Source: Anaerolineaceae bacterium (GTDB lineage: Bacteria > Chloroflexota > Anaerolineae > Aggregatilineales > Phototrophicaceae). From it: a DNA stretch of 64,000 nucleotides. The stretch is taken from the NCBI GenBank assembly GCA_002699585.1, contig PABP01000038.1, positions 434,001 through 498,000 on the forward strand, written 5' to 3'. Each line of letters opens with the position of its first letter. The stretch's first letter is position 1. This document shows positions 34,063 to 42,797 of the stretch, piece by piece. The translations under genes were made by a program, and so were the position numbers. The notes below the pieces were generated by a model that was not told where the DNA came from, did not search any database, and saw nothing but the letters and a program-made list of their open reading frames with translations.

Positions 34063-34953
34063 TTAGCGATTTTGCTTGGGATCAAGGGAGTCACGCAGGC
34101 CATCGCCCAGGAAATTGAAGCCCATGACGGTGAACATGATCGCCAAACCAGGGAAGATACCCATCCAGGCGGACTGGTTGATATAGGCGCGGCCTTCCGA
34201 GAGCATCCGTCCCCAACTGGGGTCCGGCGGCTGCGTGCCCAGGTTAAAAAAGCTGAGGGCAGCTTCCGCAAGGATGGCGAATGAGAGGCTCAGGGAAATT
34301 TCTACGATGATGGGCGCGAGAATGTTCGGCAGAATATGGCGCCAGAGGATGGCGGCATCACTGGCCCCAAGTGCACGGGCGGCTTCTACGAATTCCTCGT
34401 TTTTGACGGTCAACACTTCCCCACGGGCAATGCGCGCGAAAATAGGAATATAGACCACACCAATGGCAATCATGGCATTGGTCACACCGCGTCCCAAGAT
34501 GGCCATGACAGCAATCGCCAACAGAATCGTCGGGAAAGCAAAGAGCACGTCCATCGAACGCATGATGACTTCATCGACGATTCTGTTGCCATAACCGGCG
34601 ATCATGCCCAGAGTCGTGCCAATGAGGGTCGCCAGCGTCACGGAAATCACACCCACCTGGAGCGACACACGCGCACCGTGCAAAATACGGCTGAACTGAT
34701 CGCGGCCCAGTTCATCGAGGCCAAAGGGATGTTCCAATGTGGGTGGCGCAAAGCGGGCATCAAAAGCGACCATCGCAGTGGGGTTATAGGGCGCAATGAT
34801 CGGGCCAAATACGGCAGCGATCACCAGGATCGTAATGAAGACCAGACCGACCATACCGACCGGATTGCGAACAAAACGGCGGACGACGCCTTCCAACAAG
34901 CCAATTGGGCGCGTTTCTTCGGTTTCTAGAGTTGCGGTGTTGGATTTAGCCAT
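34063..34953 (-). CDS. oligopeptide/nickel-type ABC transporter permease, DppC-like
   Basis: A 296-residue permease of the BPD_transp_1 superfamily, OppC/DppC subfamily. An N-terminal OppC_N segment (RRFVRNPVGMVGLVFITILV) and PFGLDELGRDQFSRILHGAR are diagnostic, as is the EAA loop EFVEAARALGASDAAILWRHILPN. The product ends LGDGLRDSLDPKQNR. It pairs with the DppB-like permease encoded 16 bases upstream. The ATP-binding subunits usually following are absent; the next gene is the spermidine-synthase-like fusion. Confidence 0.95.
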   Translation of the reverse strand: MAKSNTATLETEETRPIGLLEGVVRRFVRNPVGMVGLVFITILVIAAVFGPIIAPYNPTAMVAFDARFAPPTLEHPFGLDELGRDQFSRILHGARVSLQVGVISVTLATLIGTTLGMIAGYGNRIVDEVIMRSMDVLFAFPTILLAIAVMAILGRGVTNAMIAIGVVYIPIFARIARGEVLTVKNEEFVEAARALGASDAAILWRHILPNILAPIIVEISLSLSFAILAEAALSFFNLGTQPPDPSWGRMLSEGRAYINQSAWMGIFPGLAIMFTVMGFNFLGDGLRDSLDPKQNR

Positions 34954-34969
34954 AATGATTCACCTTGCT

Positions 34970-35917
34970 CTAGGCGTATTCGATGCGTGGGTCGAGGAAG
35001 AAATAGATGATGTCCACCAGCAAATTGATGAATGTTACGATAACAGCCAGCGTCAGAACGGTGCCTTGCAGCAACGGGTAGTCGCGGTCGAGCACGGCCT
35101 CTAGCGAGAGATCGCCCAGACCGGGCCAGGTAAACACGATTTCCACGACGACGACCGCGCTGAAAAGGGCTGTCATCTGCAAGCCGATGATGGTCACGAT
35201 GGTAATCATGGCGTTGCGCAGCGCGTGGCGGCTGATGACCACATTACGGGAGAGGCCCTTGGCGTAGGCTGTCCGAATATAACTCTCGCCTAACACTTCC
35301 AGCATGGCGCTACGGATAAAGCGCGTCTGGATTGAGCCGCTAATGAGGCCAGCGGTCATCGCAGGGAGAATGATGTGCGCTAACCAATCGCCAAAATCCT
35401 CATTGATGGGCGTGTAGCCGCTGGGTGGCAACCAGCCTAGTGACAGCGAGAAGAGCAAAATCAGCAAGATGCCCATCCAGAAGTCAGGAATCGACACCCC
35501 AATCTGGCTAATGAGAGATGCGAATAAATCAATCGGACTTCGGGGGTACATCGCGGAAATAATGCCCAGCGGGAAGGCAATCGCCAGCCCAATGAACAGA
35601 GAGGCAAAGGCCAATTGCAGCGTTGCGGGCAGCCGCGCCGCAATCTGGTCGGATACGGATTGGGAAGTAATCAGACTGGTGCCGAAATCACCGCGAACAA
35701 CCCCACCCAACCAGGAGAAATACTGCTCAAAGAAGGGGCGATTGAGGCCCATGCGCTCGTGCATGGCAGCGACGTTCTCTTCGTTGGCCTGCACGCCTAA
35801 GATAACGCGGGCAGGATCACCGGGAACGAGCTGAACTATGGAAAAAACGGCAAATGTGACGCCGAGCACGACGACAACCGCCAAAATCAACCGCTGAAGA
35901 ATGTATTGATAATTCAT
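34970..35917 (-). CDS. oligopeptide/nickel-type ABC transporter permease, DppB-like
   Basis: A 315-residue permease of the OppB/DppB subfamily. It begins YILQRLILAVVVVLGVTFAVFSI with VQLVPGDPARVILG, the family start, and has the EAA loop SYIRTAYAKGLSRNVVISRHALRNA. About six membrane helices. It follows the binding-protein gene after 114 bases that contain a hairpin (35983-36002), which probably lowers permease expression relative to the binding protein. Confidence 0.95.
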   Translation of the reverse strand: MNYQYILQRLILAVVVVLGVTFAVFSIVQLVPGDPARVILGVQANEENVAAMHERMGLNRPFFEQYFSWLGGVVRGDFGTSLITSQSVSDQIAARLPATLQLAFASLFIGLAIAFPLGIISAMYPRSPIDLFASLISQIGVSIPDFWMGILLILLFSLSLGWLPPSGYTPINEDFGDWLAHIILPAMTAGLISGSIQTRFIRSAMLEVLGESYIRTAYAKGLSRNVVISRHALRNAMITIVTIIGLQMTALFSAVVVVEIVFTWPGLGDLSLEAVLDRDYPLLQGTVLTLAVIVTFINLLVDIIYFFLDPRIEYA

Positions 35918-35982
35918 ATGAGGCTCACGCCGCTAAGTCTGCCAAACCTTGTAAGAAGCAAAAAAGTATTTTTTGAACCAGG

Positions 35983-36002
35983 CCCAGGTGATATCACCCA
36001 GG
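35983..36002 (-). promoter_or_regulatory. intercistronic hairpin between binding protein and permease genes
   Basis: Minus strand CCTGGGTGAT/ATCACCTGGG, ten base pairs with two G-U wobbles, inside the binding-protein to DppB-like gap. There is no immediate U tract, so it is more likely a 3'-end stabiliser or attenuator than a full terminator. Confidence 0.5.
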
Positions 36003-36031
36003 CCCGGCATATTACTTATATCGCGGGAACG

Positions 36032-37555
36032 TTACTCGCTGAGCCAGACAGTCCAGAAGTTATTGGCCTGGTCCGGGCGAACGACGAAACCATTGACACC
36101 GGTATCGTAAGCGCGGATTTCCAGCTTGTTGTACATGAAGATGTACGGCGCTTCGTCAACCAGAATCTCGTTGGCCTGCTGGTAGATGTCATAGCGGCTT
36201 TCAAAGTCGCTGACAGTACGGCCTTCGTCAACCAGTTCATCGAATTCAGGATTGCTGAAACCGGTGAAGTTGAAGACCAAGCCAGTACGATGTTGCAGGT
36301 AGTAGTACTGGTCAGCATCTTTCAGACCGTTCCAGCTACAGATGTAGGCGTCATACATGAAGTTACCTTCAAGTTCCAGCCATTCCGCCCATTCCGGCGC
36401 GTTGATGGTGGACTGGATGCCAATCTGCTGCATCTGAGCCTGAATCACCTGAGCAGCGCGAACTGTTTCGCCATAAGCTGAGGTCGGCAGCCATTCCATC
36501 TCAAAGCCATCGGGATAACCGGCTTCTGCCAATAGTTCACGGGCTTTGTCGAGGTCAGGCGCGTCAGCGTAAGGGGTATAGTCAAACTGCCAGGGGCTAC
36601 CAGAACCTACCGGGCCACCCGTGAGGGTGTCACAAAGGCCGAAGTAAGCTGCTTGACAAATCTGTTCACGGTCCATCGCGTAGGAGATCGCTTGACGCAC
36701 GCGGACGTCGTCAAATGGCTCGCGGGTCAGGTTGAGACCGACGTAGTCGTAGGAAAGCTGCGGTGCAGTTTCAACGATAATTTCTTCGTTGGCATCGAGC
36801 GCTTCAAAGCTCTGGGGAGCAATCGCGAGTACCCAATCAACTTCGCCACCGAGCAGCGACGTTTCGCGGACGGTGTCGTCAGGAATCGGAATGATTTCGA
36901 CGGCATCCAGGTAAGGCAGGCCTTCTTGCCAGTAGTTGGGGTTGCGTTCCAACAGAATGCGGCTGGTGCCTTCAACTTCTGAAATCATGAAGGGGCCAGT
37001 ACCAATCGGGGTGATGATCGAACCATCTTCTTCCACGCTATCCGGGTGGATGATACCGGTTGCTTTGTTCAGGCCGAGCAGAATCGGCGCGATGGCAACA
37101 GCTTCTGGCGTGGTGATGGTCACAGTGTAGTCATCAACAGCTTCTACCACGGTGCCTTCCGGGCCGATGTTTTCTTTACTACCGGAGAAGCCACCTTCAG
37201 GATCGAGGAAGCGCATATAGGTGAAGACCACATCGTCAGCGGTCAATTCTTCACCATTGGAGAACATCACACCTTCACGCAGGTTGAATGTCCATGTCAA
37301 ACCATCTTCGGACTGTTCCCAAGACTCAGCCAAACCAGGGGCGAGTTCCAGGTTGTCATCGAAGGTAGTCAATGTTTCGAGCACGTTGTTGAGGATCTGG
37401 AGGCTGGAGTATGAACTCGTCACCTGGGGATCGAGGCTTTCCCAATCGTTCTGGAATGCAGCACGCAGCGTGCCACCGGATTCCTGAGCGAAAGCCCCGC
37501 CGACGCTGACAGCAGCAATCGCCACAATCAACATGAGCACAAACAGTCTTTTCAT
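36032..37555 (-). CDS. ABC transporter substrate-binding protein family 5 (peptide/nickel/opine type)
   Basis: A 507-residue extracellular solute-binding protein (SBP_bac_5) that captures ligand for the DppBC-like permeases. It has a signal peptide (KRLFVLMLIVAIAAVSVGGAFA) and the family signature LAESWEQSEDGLTWTFNLREGVMFSNGEEL (shown in part), followed by TADDVVFTYMRFLDP, then GTGPFMISEV and VRQAISYAMDREQI. Family 5 proteins bind peptides, amino-acid amides, opines, nickel or glycosides. The amidase and IclR regulator upstream point to an amide or peptide-like compound, which is inference. It starts 97 bases downstream of iclR. Confidence 0.94.
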   Translation of the reverse strand: MKRLFVLMLIVAIAAVSVGGAFAQESGGTLRAAFQNDWESLDPQVTSSYSSLQILNNVLETLTTFDDNLELAPGLAESWEQSEDGLTWTFNLREGVMFSNGEELTADDVVFTYMRFLDPEGGFSGSKENIGPEGTVVEAVDDYTVTITTPEAVAIAPILLGLNKATGIIHPDSVEEDGSIITPIGTGPFMISEVEGTSRILLERNPNYWQEGLPYLDAVEIIPIPDDTVRETSLLGGEVDWVLAIAPQSFEALDANEEIIVETAPQLSYDYVGLNLTREPFDDVRVRQAISYAMDREQICQAAYFGLCDTLTGGPVGSGSPWQFDYTPYADAPDLDKARELLAEAGYPDGFEMEWLPTSAYGETVRAAQVIQAQMQQIGIQSTINAPEWAEWLELEGNFMYDAYICSWNGLKDADQYYYLQHRTGLVFNFTGFSNPEFDELVDEGRTVSDFESRYDIYQQANEILVDEAPYIFMYNKLEIRAYDTGVNGFVVRPDQANNFWTVWLSE

Positions 37556-37652
37556 GTGTATTTCCTTTCACACTTATAACTTGTGAACCATAATTCGCAT
37601 GATAGACAGGCTATTTACTATTGCATTGAACCAACCTACCAGACGCCATACC

Positions 37653-38396
37653 CTATGCTAGTTGCTGCCGGATCGTTTCCGCTTCTGTCAGCAGCAAATC
37701 CAAATAGTCGGCCATGATGTCATCCGTCATACGGAAGCTTGGCCCTTCTACGCTGAGCGCAGCCAGTATTTTGCCTTTGCCATCAAACAACGGGACCGCA
37801 ATCGCGCGGCCACCATCGTCGATTTCACCATCGGATGTGGCATAGCCTTGTTCCCGTGTTTGGCGTAGCTGCTTTTTGTATTCATCAACGTTGATTATCG
37901 TATTTTCTGTGATGGATTGCAGAGGAACCTGCAAATAGCTATCCCATTCGTTTTCGTCTAACCAAGCCAACAAGACTTTGGAAGAAGCCCCCGTGTGCAG
38001 CGGCTGCAAACGCCCCTGCTCGATGATGACGCGGACCACATGCCGACCTTCAATGCTTTCGATGCAGATGGCATATTTGTTGAACAGGCGCATGAGCGAG
38101 ACCGTTTCTATGATCTGGTCAGCGATGCGCTTCATACTCGGCAAGGCAATCAGGCGTAAATCGCGGTTGCTGCCACCTGCCACCCGGTTGAGTTCCACAA
38201 AACGCAAACCCAATCGGTAGGATTTGGTCCCCGATTTTTCTAAAAATCCCTTATCACTCAATACGCGGATGTAACGATAGACCGTACTGATGGGTATCTG
38301 CGACTGTTGACTGATTTCATCCACCGTCAGCTCTGGCTGGGACGTATTGAACAACAAGAGTATGTCCAGAACTTTGTGGGCTGAGGTGGACTCCAT
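37653..38396 (-). CDS. IclR family transcriptional regulator
   Basis: A 247-residue regulator with N-terminal winged helix (HKVLDILLLFN...LTVDEISQQSQIPISTVYRYIRVLSDKGFLEK) and C-terminal IclR effector-binding domain (SMKRIADQIIETVSLMRLF, LHTGASSKVLLAWLDE, DGEIDDGGRAIAVPLFDGKGKILAALSVEGP). IclR proteins sense small carboxylates or aromatic/sugar catabolites and repress or activate nearby operons. It lies between amidase and transporter genes and probably controls both. An imperfect A+T-rich inverted repeat upstream (38433-38454) may be its own operator. Confidence 0.94.
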   Translation of the reverse strand: MESTSAHKVLDILLLFNTSQPELTVDEISQQSQIPISTVYRYIRVLSDKGFLEKSGTKSYRLGLRFVELNRVAGGSNRDLRLIALPSMKRIADQIIETVSLMRLFNKYAICIESIEGRHVVRVIIEQGRLQPLHTGASSKVLLAWLDENEWDSYLQVPLQSITENTIINVDEYKKQLRQTREQGYATSDGEIDDGGRAIAVPLFDGKGKILAALSVEGPSFRMTDDIMADYLDLLLTEAETIRQQLA

Positions 38397-38432
38397 ATGA
38401 AAATCAATCTAATTATCACGACGGGATTCTTA

Positions 38433-38454
38433 TATGGTGAGAATTATATCCATA
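38433..38454. promoter_or_regulatory. candidate IclR operator
   Basis: TATGG ... CCATA arms enclosing a 12-base A+T-rich centre, 37 bases upstream of the iclR start. It is plausible for autoregulation and otherwise unsupported. Confidence 0.3.
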
Positions 38455-38523
38455 TCATGAGAACATTGCAAAAATTCGTTGCGAATATATTTTACAGATG
38501 ACTAGAAACCCGCAACCGCTGAC

Positions 38524-40194
38524 CTAAGTCAGCGGCACGGTAGGATAGCGTTTATGCCAATCGGTCGCGTCCTGATAGGCTTTGGCAACGGCAAGCGTTT
38601 CGGCTTCTTTGTATAGGCCACCTATAAAGGAAATGCTCTGGGGCGTGTTGCGCCGAGTGAAGCCATCGGGCACGACAACCGTCGGGTGGCCGGTGTAGTT
38701 GGTGATTTGTAGGGCGTTGGCTTCAAAACTTGGGACGATAAAGACATCGATGGATTGCATCACCTGGGCCATGTCGCGCATGAGCTGGGTACGGATGCGG
38801 TTGGCGTTGATGTACTCCACAGCAGGGATAAAACGCGCCGCACGGAAGCTATTGGGCCAAGCATTGTCTTCCTGCCATTGCATGGTGTCGTCGCTGTGGT
38901 TGCGGGTGATTTCATCGAAGGCCGCAGCTGCTTCCGCAAGCAGGATGACGTACAGCGCATTCATGTCGGTATTGGGCAGCTCAATCGGAACAAGGTCAAA
39001 GCCCTGGTCACGCATGACATCGAGCACGGCGGCATTGGTCGCGTAGTAGTGCCGCGTGTCTTCTATGTCGATTTCGGTGCCATCGGGCCGCTGGGTGACG
39101 GGTTCGGCAGGCATTTCAAAGGCTTGGGGGATGTAGCCGATGCGTAAGCTATGCGGGTCCAGGGCCGGATTCCAGTTAAAGGGCTGCGGCGTGATGGTCA
39201 GGTCTTGGCCATCGGGGCCATAAATCGCACTGAATACCAGGGCGCAATCTTCCACGCTGCGGCACATCGGGCCGATTTTGTCCATGCTCCAGCAGAGGGC
39301 CATCGCCCCATTCCGACTGACGCGACCAAAGGTCGGGCGCAGGCCGGAGATCCCGCAGCGCGTCGAGGGCGAGACAATCGACCCCATTGTTTCCGTGCCG
39401 ATGGAAAAGCCCACCAGTCCGGCGGCTGTCGCGGAGCCAGGTCCGGCTGATGACCCACTACTACCCTCATTGATGTCCCAGGGGTTTTTAGTCGTGCCAC
39501 CAAACCAGATGTCACCATAGGCCAATGCGCCCATGGTCAGCTTGGCGATGAGCACCGCCCCAGCCGCTTCTAAGCGCTGCACGACGGTGGCATCCATGTC
39601 GATGGACTGGTCTCTGTAGGGCATCGCACCCCATGTGGTTTTGTAGCCTTTGGTTGCCAGCAAGTCTTTAGCGCCCCACGGGATGCCATGCAGCGGCCCA
39701 CGATAGTAACCCTGGGCGATTTCTGCGTCGGCGCGGCGGGCCTGTTCCATAGCCAGATCATCGGTGAAGGAGACAACGCATTGCAGCACTTCGTTATAAC
39801 GATGCAGGCGATCCAGGTACATTTCAGTCAGTTCAACGGATGTCACCTGCTGCGTGCGGATGAGTTCGGCCAATTGGGTGACGGTGTAGAAAGCCACATC
39901 TTCCAGGTTATCCGGGCGCGTGACTGGCGGCTGGGCGCTCATGGGATACGCACGCGGCACGTCGGCGGGCTGAGGATCATCGACGGCCACACTGAACTGG
40001 AGGGCCATCGGAATGCTATTGTCGAGGGGGGTATTGCGGATTGCCTCGTACTGTCCGAGGCGATTGGCGAGCGTCTCTAGCATCTGCTGACGCTCGGCAG
40101 GTGTGAATTCAATGCCTAAGAGGGCCTCAGCATTTTCAACGTGATCGGGCGTAATCGGGTTCGTCTTTTCTTCGGGCGTATTTGCTTCAGTCAT
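38524..40194 (-). CDS. amidase (amidase-signature family)
   Basis: A 556-residue amidase-signature hydrolase cleaving an amide to acid and ammonia. The catalytic triad is visible: K176 in WGAKDLLATKG, cis-serine S248 in GSSAGPGSATAAG and nucleophile S272 in GTETMGSIVSPSTRCG. About 95 extra N-terminal residues (EALLGIEFTPAERQQMLETL...) form the helical extension found in one amidase subgroup. I start at ATG 40194 with an AGGAAG site; the longer frame to 40377 adds 61 residues with no family match. It is the first gene of the amidase-iclR-transporter array. Confidence 0.93.
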   Translation of the reverse strand: MTEANTPEEKTNPITPDHVENAEALLGIEFTPAERQQMLETLANRLGQYEAIRNTPLDNSIPMALQFSVAVDDPQPADVPRAYPMSAQPPVTRPDNLEDVAFYTVTQLAELIRTQQVTSVELTEMYLDRLHRYNEVLQCVVSFTDDLAMEQARRADAEIAQGYYRGPLHGIPWGAKDLLATKGYKTTWGAMPYRDQSIDMDATVVQRLEAAGAVLIAKLTMGALAYGDIWFGGTTKNPWDINEGSSGSSAGPGSATAAGLVGFSIGTETMGSIVSPSTRCGISGLRPTFGRVSRNGAMALCWSMDKIGPMCRSVEDCALVFSAIYGPDGQDLTITPQPFNWNPALDPHSLRIGYIPQAFEMPAEPVTQRPDGTEIDIEDTRHYYATNAAVLDVMRDQGFDLVPIELPNTDMNALYVILLAEAAAAFDEITRNHSDDTMQWQEDNAWPNSFRAARFIPAVEYINANRIRTQLMRDMAQVMQSIDVFIVPSFEANALQITNYTGHPTVVVPDGFTRRNTPQSISFIGGLYKEAETLAVAKAYQDATDWHKRYPTVPLT

Positions 40195-40339
40195 GATGTA
40201 CTTCCTGGGCAGGCCAACAATGGCCGTATCATAACCAAGAGCACCGCGCCCTGACAAAAGTTGGTCTGCCTTGAGCCGAAGAATATCTCTGTGACTATGT
40301 TCATGTCTGGGGTATGTAGATATACGTGGTTTCTTGTAG

Positions 40340-40353
40340 AAATCTATAGATTT
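40340..40353. promoter_or_regulatory. perfect 14-base palindrome in the amidase/YwiC-like divergent region
   Basis: AAATCTATAGATTT is a perfect inverted repeat, 80 bases before the YwiC-like start and 146 bases from the amidase start. It is a possible operator for either gene. Confidence 0.35.
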
Positions 40354-40432
40354 AGCGAGTGACACATCCCTGTTCAAGCGTTTGCTGCTAGACTATGCGA
40401 CAAGACAGTCAATGGATTACAGAGGTCAACAA

Positions 40433-41254
40433 ATGGCTGCCAGTATCAACAAGCCCAGTCAGAGAACCAACAGCAAGTCACCCAATATCCGGTCGATTGC
40501 GCTGCCGACTGAACACGGCGCATGGGGCTTCTTGTTGGAGCCAATGCTGTTAGGGCTGCTGCTGGCTCCTACTCTAGCAGGCCTGCTGCTGGCGTGTGCC
40601 ATGTTCGCTGCCTTTCTGATCCATCAGCCGTTGAAGATCGCTACCAAAGCGACAGTCAAAGGCCGCGGTACACCCCGCAGCCGGATCGCATGGCGTTTTG
40701 CCATCGGCTACGGACTGACGGCGTTGGTTTTGTTGGCAATTGTCTTTTTGACGAATCCGCTGGATTTTGCGGTGCCGCTGGCATTGGCGCTGCCACTGGT
40801 GATCGTCCAGCAGGTATTTGATGCCCGCAACAAGAGCCGTTCGCTGCTGCCGGAACTGGCCGGATCGCTGGCGCTGGGCGCGATTGCCCCAGCCATTGCT
40901 ATATTAGGCGGATGGGCGATTGGCGCGGCGCTGGTGCTATGGGCACTGCTGGCGCTGCGCACGGTGACCTCGATCTTGTTCGTGCGTGGGAAGCTGCGGC
41001 TAGAACACGGCAAGGATTTTTCTAAGCAAGCGATTATCATTGTGCATCTGGTGGCGATTGGCATTGCCGTTGTTGTGGCTCTCGCCCTGCAAACGGCATG
41101 GTTGGCGGTCATCGGCATGCTGATTTTGACAGCACGAGCGTACCTGGGCCTGCGTCAGCCTGAACAAATCAAGCCTAAGGTCGTCGGCTTCAGAGAGATG
41201 GGCTACGGCATTCTCTATACTGTATTGATCGCCGTTGGCTACTTGCTACTGTGA
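40433..41254 (+). CDS. YwiC-like membrane protein
   Basis: A 273-residue polytopic protein of about eight helices. After a polar N-terminus it has IALPTEHGAWGFLLEPMLLGLLLAP, the YwiC hallmark (LPKEHGAW), then IHQPLKIATK and RTVTSILFVRGKLRLEHG. In Bacillus ywiC lies in the nitrate-respiration/fnr region; the function is unproven. I start at ATG 40433 with AGAGG seven bases upstream; the frame also opens at TTG 40382 and ATG 40412. It is followed after 13 bases by a lipo-cytochrome c, which supports a respiratory link. Confidence 0.87.
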   Translation: MAASINKPSQRTNSKSPNIRSIALPTEHGAWGFLLEPMLLGLLLAPTLAGLLLACAMFAAFLIHQPLKIATKATVKGRGTPRSRIAWRFAIGYGLTALVLLAIVFLTNPLDFAVPLALALPLVIVQQVFDARNKSRSLLPELAGSLALGAIAPAIAILGGWAIGAALVLWALLALRTVTSILFVRGKLRLEHGKDFSKQAIIIVHLVAIGIAVVVALALQTAWLAVIGMLILTARAYLGLRQPEQIKPKVVGFREMGYGILYTVLIAVGYLLL

Positions 41255-41267
41255 AACAGGTCTGATC

Positions 41268-41705
41268 ATGATGGCATCCCGATATACCCTATTGCTGGCA
41301 CTGGTGGTTTTCACTGGCCTACTCACAGCCTGCGGCAACCTGGCAAGTGAACCGGAAATCGTCAGCACACAGGTTCCGATTATGGACCTGCCCCAAAATC
41401 AAAACCTGACAGATCGCCAGCAAGCCGGGTTGCAGATTTTTCTGTCGCATTGTGCGAGCTGCCACGGTGAGGCGGGCTATGGGGATGGCGTTGTCGCAGC
41501 GGAAGCCAATATCGATCCGGCTAATTTTCATGATCCGGCTGTTAGTGCAGGCATCAGCCTGGAAGCATGGACGCAGGCCATCCGCGAGGGGCGCGTTGAT
41601 AATATGATGCCAACCTGGCAGGGAGCGCTCAGCGAAGACGATATTGTCGCCGTCGCGGACTACACGTATTCGCTCTCCCAACCCTCTACAGACGCAACCG
41701 ACTAA
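41268..41705 (+). CDS. membrane-anchored (lipoprotein) cytochrome c
   Basis: A 145-residue protein with lipoprotein signal (FTGLLTACGN, cysteine 22) and one class I cytochrome c domain: heme site CASCH (62-66) in GLQIFLSHCASCHGEAGYGDG and the probable axial methionine in RVDNMMPTWQGALSEDD. It is an electron carrier attached to the outer face of the membrane. I start at ATG 41268; TTG 41235 overlaps the upstream gene and adds non-signal residues. It follows the YwiC-like gene by 13 bases. The electron donor and acceptor are not identifiable here. Confidence 0.93.
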   Translation: MMASRYTLLLALVVFTGLLTACGNLASEPEIVSTQVPIMDLPQNQNLTDRQQAGLQIFLSHCASCHGEAGYGDGVVAAEANIDPANFHDPAVSAGISLEAWTQAIREGRVDNMMPTWQGALSEDDIVAVADYTYSLSQPSTDATD

Positions 41706-41732
41706 ACAGCACCCTGTTTCTGTGCCCCAGTA

Positions 41733-41782
41733 TGACAAATGTCATGTCAAATGCTGACAAATGTCACATATGGCAAATTTCA
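41733..41782. promoter_or_regulatory. tandem inverted-repeat operator cluster
   Basis: TGACAAATGTCA occurs twice, at 41733-41744 and 41755-41766, exactly 22 bases apart (two helical turns). A third copy with two mismatches (TGGCAAATTTCA) lies at 41771-41782. Each unit is an inverted repeat TGACA-AA-TGTCA. The cluster precedes the DUF2892 gene by 75-124 bases. Confidence 0.6.
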
Positions 41783-41856
41783 TGTAACCAAATGGCGGCA
41801 ATTGCATCTAAAGGTCAAATCAAGTAACGAAACTAACGCTCACAGGAGATGACCTA

Positions 41857-42051
41857 ATGAAGACCAATGAAGGTAATACCGACCGCATTATCCGCATTGC
41901 GCTAGCAGTTGTGATTTTTGGTCTGGGCCTAGCCGCCCAATCCTGGCTCGGCCTGATCGGTTTCATTCCGCTTTTGACTGGCCTGGTGGGTTGGTGCCCG
42001 CTGTACAGCATCTTCGGCCTTTCCACCTGCCCCGCCAAGTCCAACTCTTAG
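41857..42051 (+). CDS. DUF2892 (YgaP-type) small membrane protein
   Basis: A 64-residue protein with two membrane helices: NTDRIIRIALAVVIFGLGL and WLGLIGFIPLLTGLVG, followed by the family WCPLYSIFGLSTCP motif with two conserved cysteines facing one side. DUF2892 domains form the membrane part of YgaP sulfurtransferases and often accompany thiosulfate/sulfide or redox genes. Shine-Dalgarno AGGAG is present. It has its own upstream operator cluster and a downstream terminator, so it is a separate transcription unit. Confidence 0.88.
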   Translation: MKTNEGNTDRIIRIALAVVIFGLGLAAQSWLGLIGFIPLLTGLVGWCPLYSIFGLSTCPAKSNS

Positions 42052-42069
42052 CTGCTAACTGGCTTACTC

Positions 42070-42099
42070 AAAACCGCCGACATGCCGCGGCGGTTTTTT
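42070..42099 (+). terminator. Rho-independent terminator
   Basis: Ten-base perfect stem AAAACCGCCG/CGGCGGTTTT (42070-42079 with 42088-42097), followed by TTG TTTTG. It ends the DUF2892 gene. Confidence 0.82.
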
Positions 42100-42224
42100 G
42101 TTTTGTAGAAGTTGTTTTTAAGCCCAAGATTCGCTATATACGTCAGTCAGTGAAGCCTATCATCCAAAATCAGCGTTTTCGTCGTTAGAGGCATAAACAC
42201 TGATTTACGGGTAAGGTCATAATC

Positions 42225-42797
42225 GTGACAGACCAAGCACAATTGATTCTGCGGCTTAAGCAACGCGAGCCAGATGCCCTTACGGAAGTTTTTGAGGCCC
42301 ATTCAGATAAAATCTATCGGCTGGCGGTCGGCATTTTGCAGGATGACCAGCAGGCCGATGGTGTGGTACAGGATACGTTCATCAAGCTGATTGAAGCTAT
42401 CGATGGCTTTGAAGGCCGTGCCAGCATCAGCACATGGTTGTATCGTGTGGCATATAATGAATGTAAAGGTAGACAGCGGCGAGCGAAGCCCAGCGTCAGT
42501 GTGGATGATATGCTGGAAGATGACTTCATGCCCGATAATTTTGTCAGTTGGCAGGATGTGCCGGATACGATCCTAAACAATGAGGAAGCGATGGGCGAGA
42601 TGGCCCAGGCTATCGACAGCCTGCCGGAAGCGCTGGCAACCGTTTTCCGGCTGCGGGATATAGAAGGATTTTCCACGGCAGAGACAGCCAAAATCCTAAA
42701 CATCAGCGAATCCGCGACCAAAGTACGTTTGCATCGCGCACGGCTTATGCTTCGAGAAAAGCTAGCCGCTTATTTCCAGGAGTGGACGCGCACATGA
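42225..42797 (+). CDS. ECF-type RNA polymerase sigma factor
   Basis: A 190-residue sigma-70 family factor of the ECF (RpoE-like) type with region 2 (LTEVFEAHSDKIYRLAVGIL...VVQDTFIKLIEAIDGFEG, STWLYRVAYNECKGRQRR) and region 4 (IDSLPEALATVFRLRDIEGFSTAETAKILNISESATKVRLHRAR, given here as landmarks). It starts with GTG 42225, preceded by GGTAAGG. The stop overlaps the anti-sigma start (ATGA), the standard arrangement for a sigma/anti-sigma pair that responds to an envelope or redox signal. Confidence 0.94.
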   Translation: MTDQAQLILRLKQREPDALTEVFEAHSDKIYRLAVGILQDDQQADGVVQDTFIKLIEAIDGFEGRASISTWLYRVAYNECKGRQRRAKPSVSVDDMLEDDFMPDNFVSWQDVPDTILNNEEAMGEMAQAIDSLPEALATVFRLRDIEGFSTAETAKILNISESATKVRLHRARLMLREKLAAYFQEWTRT

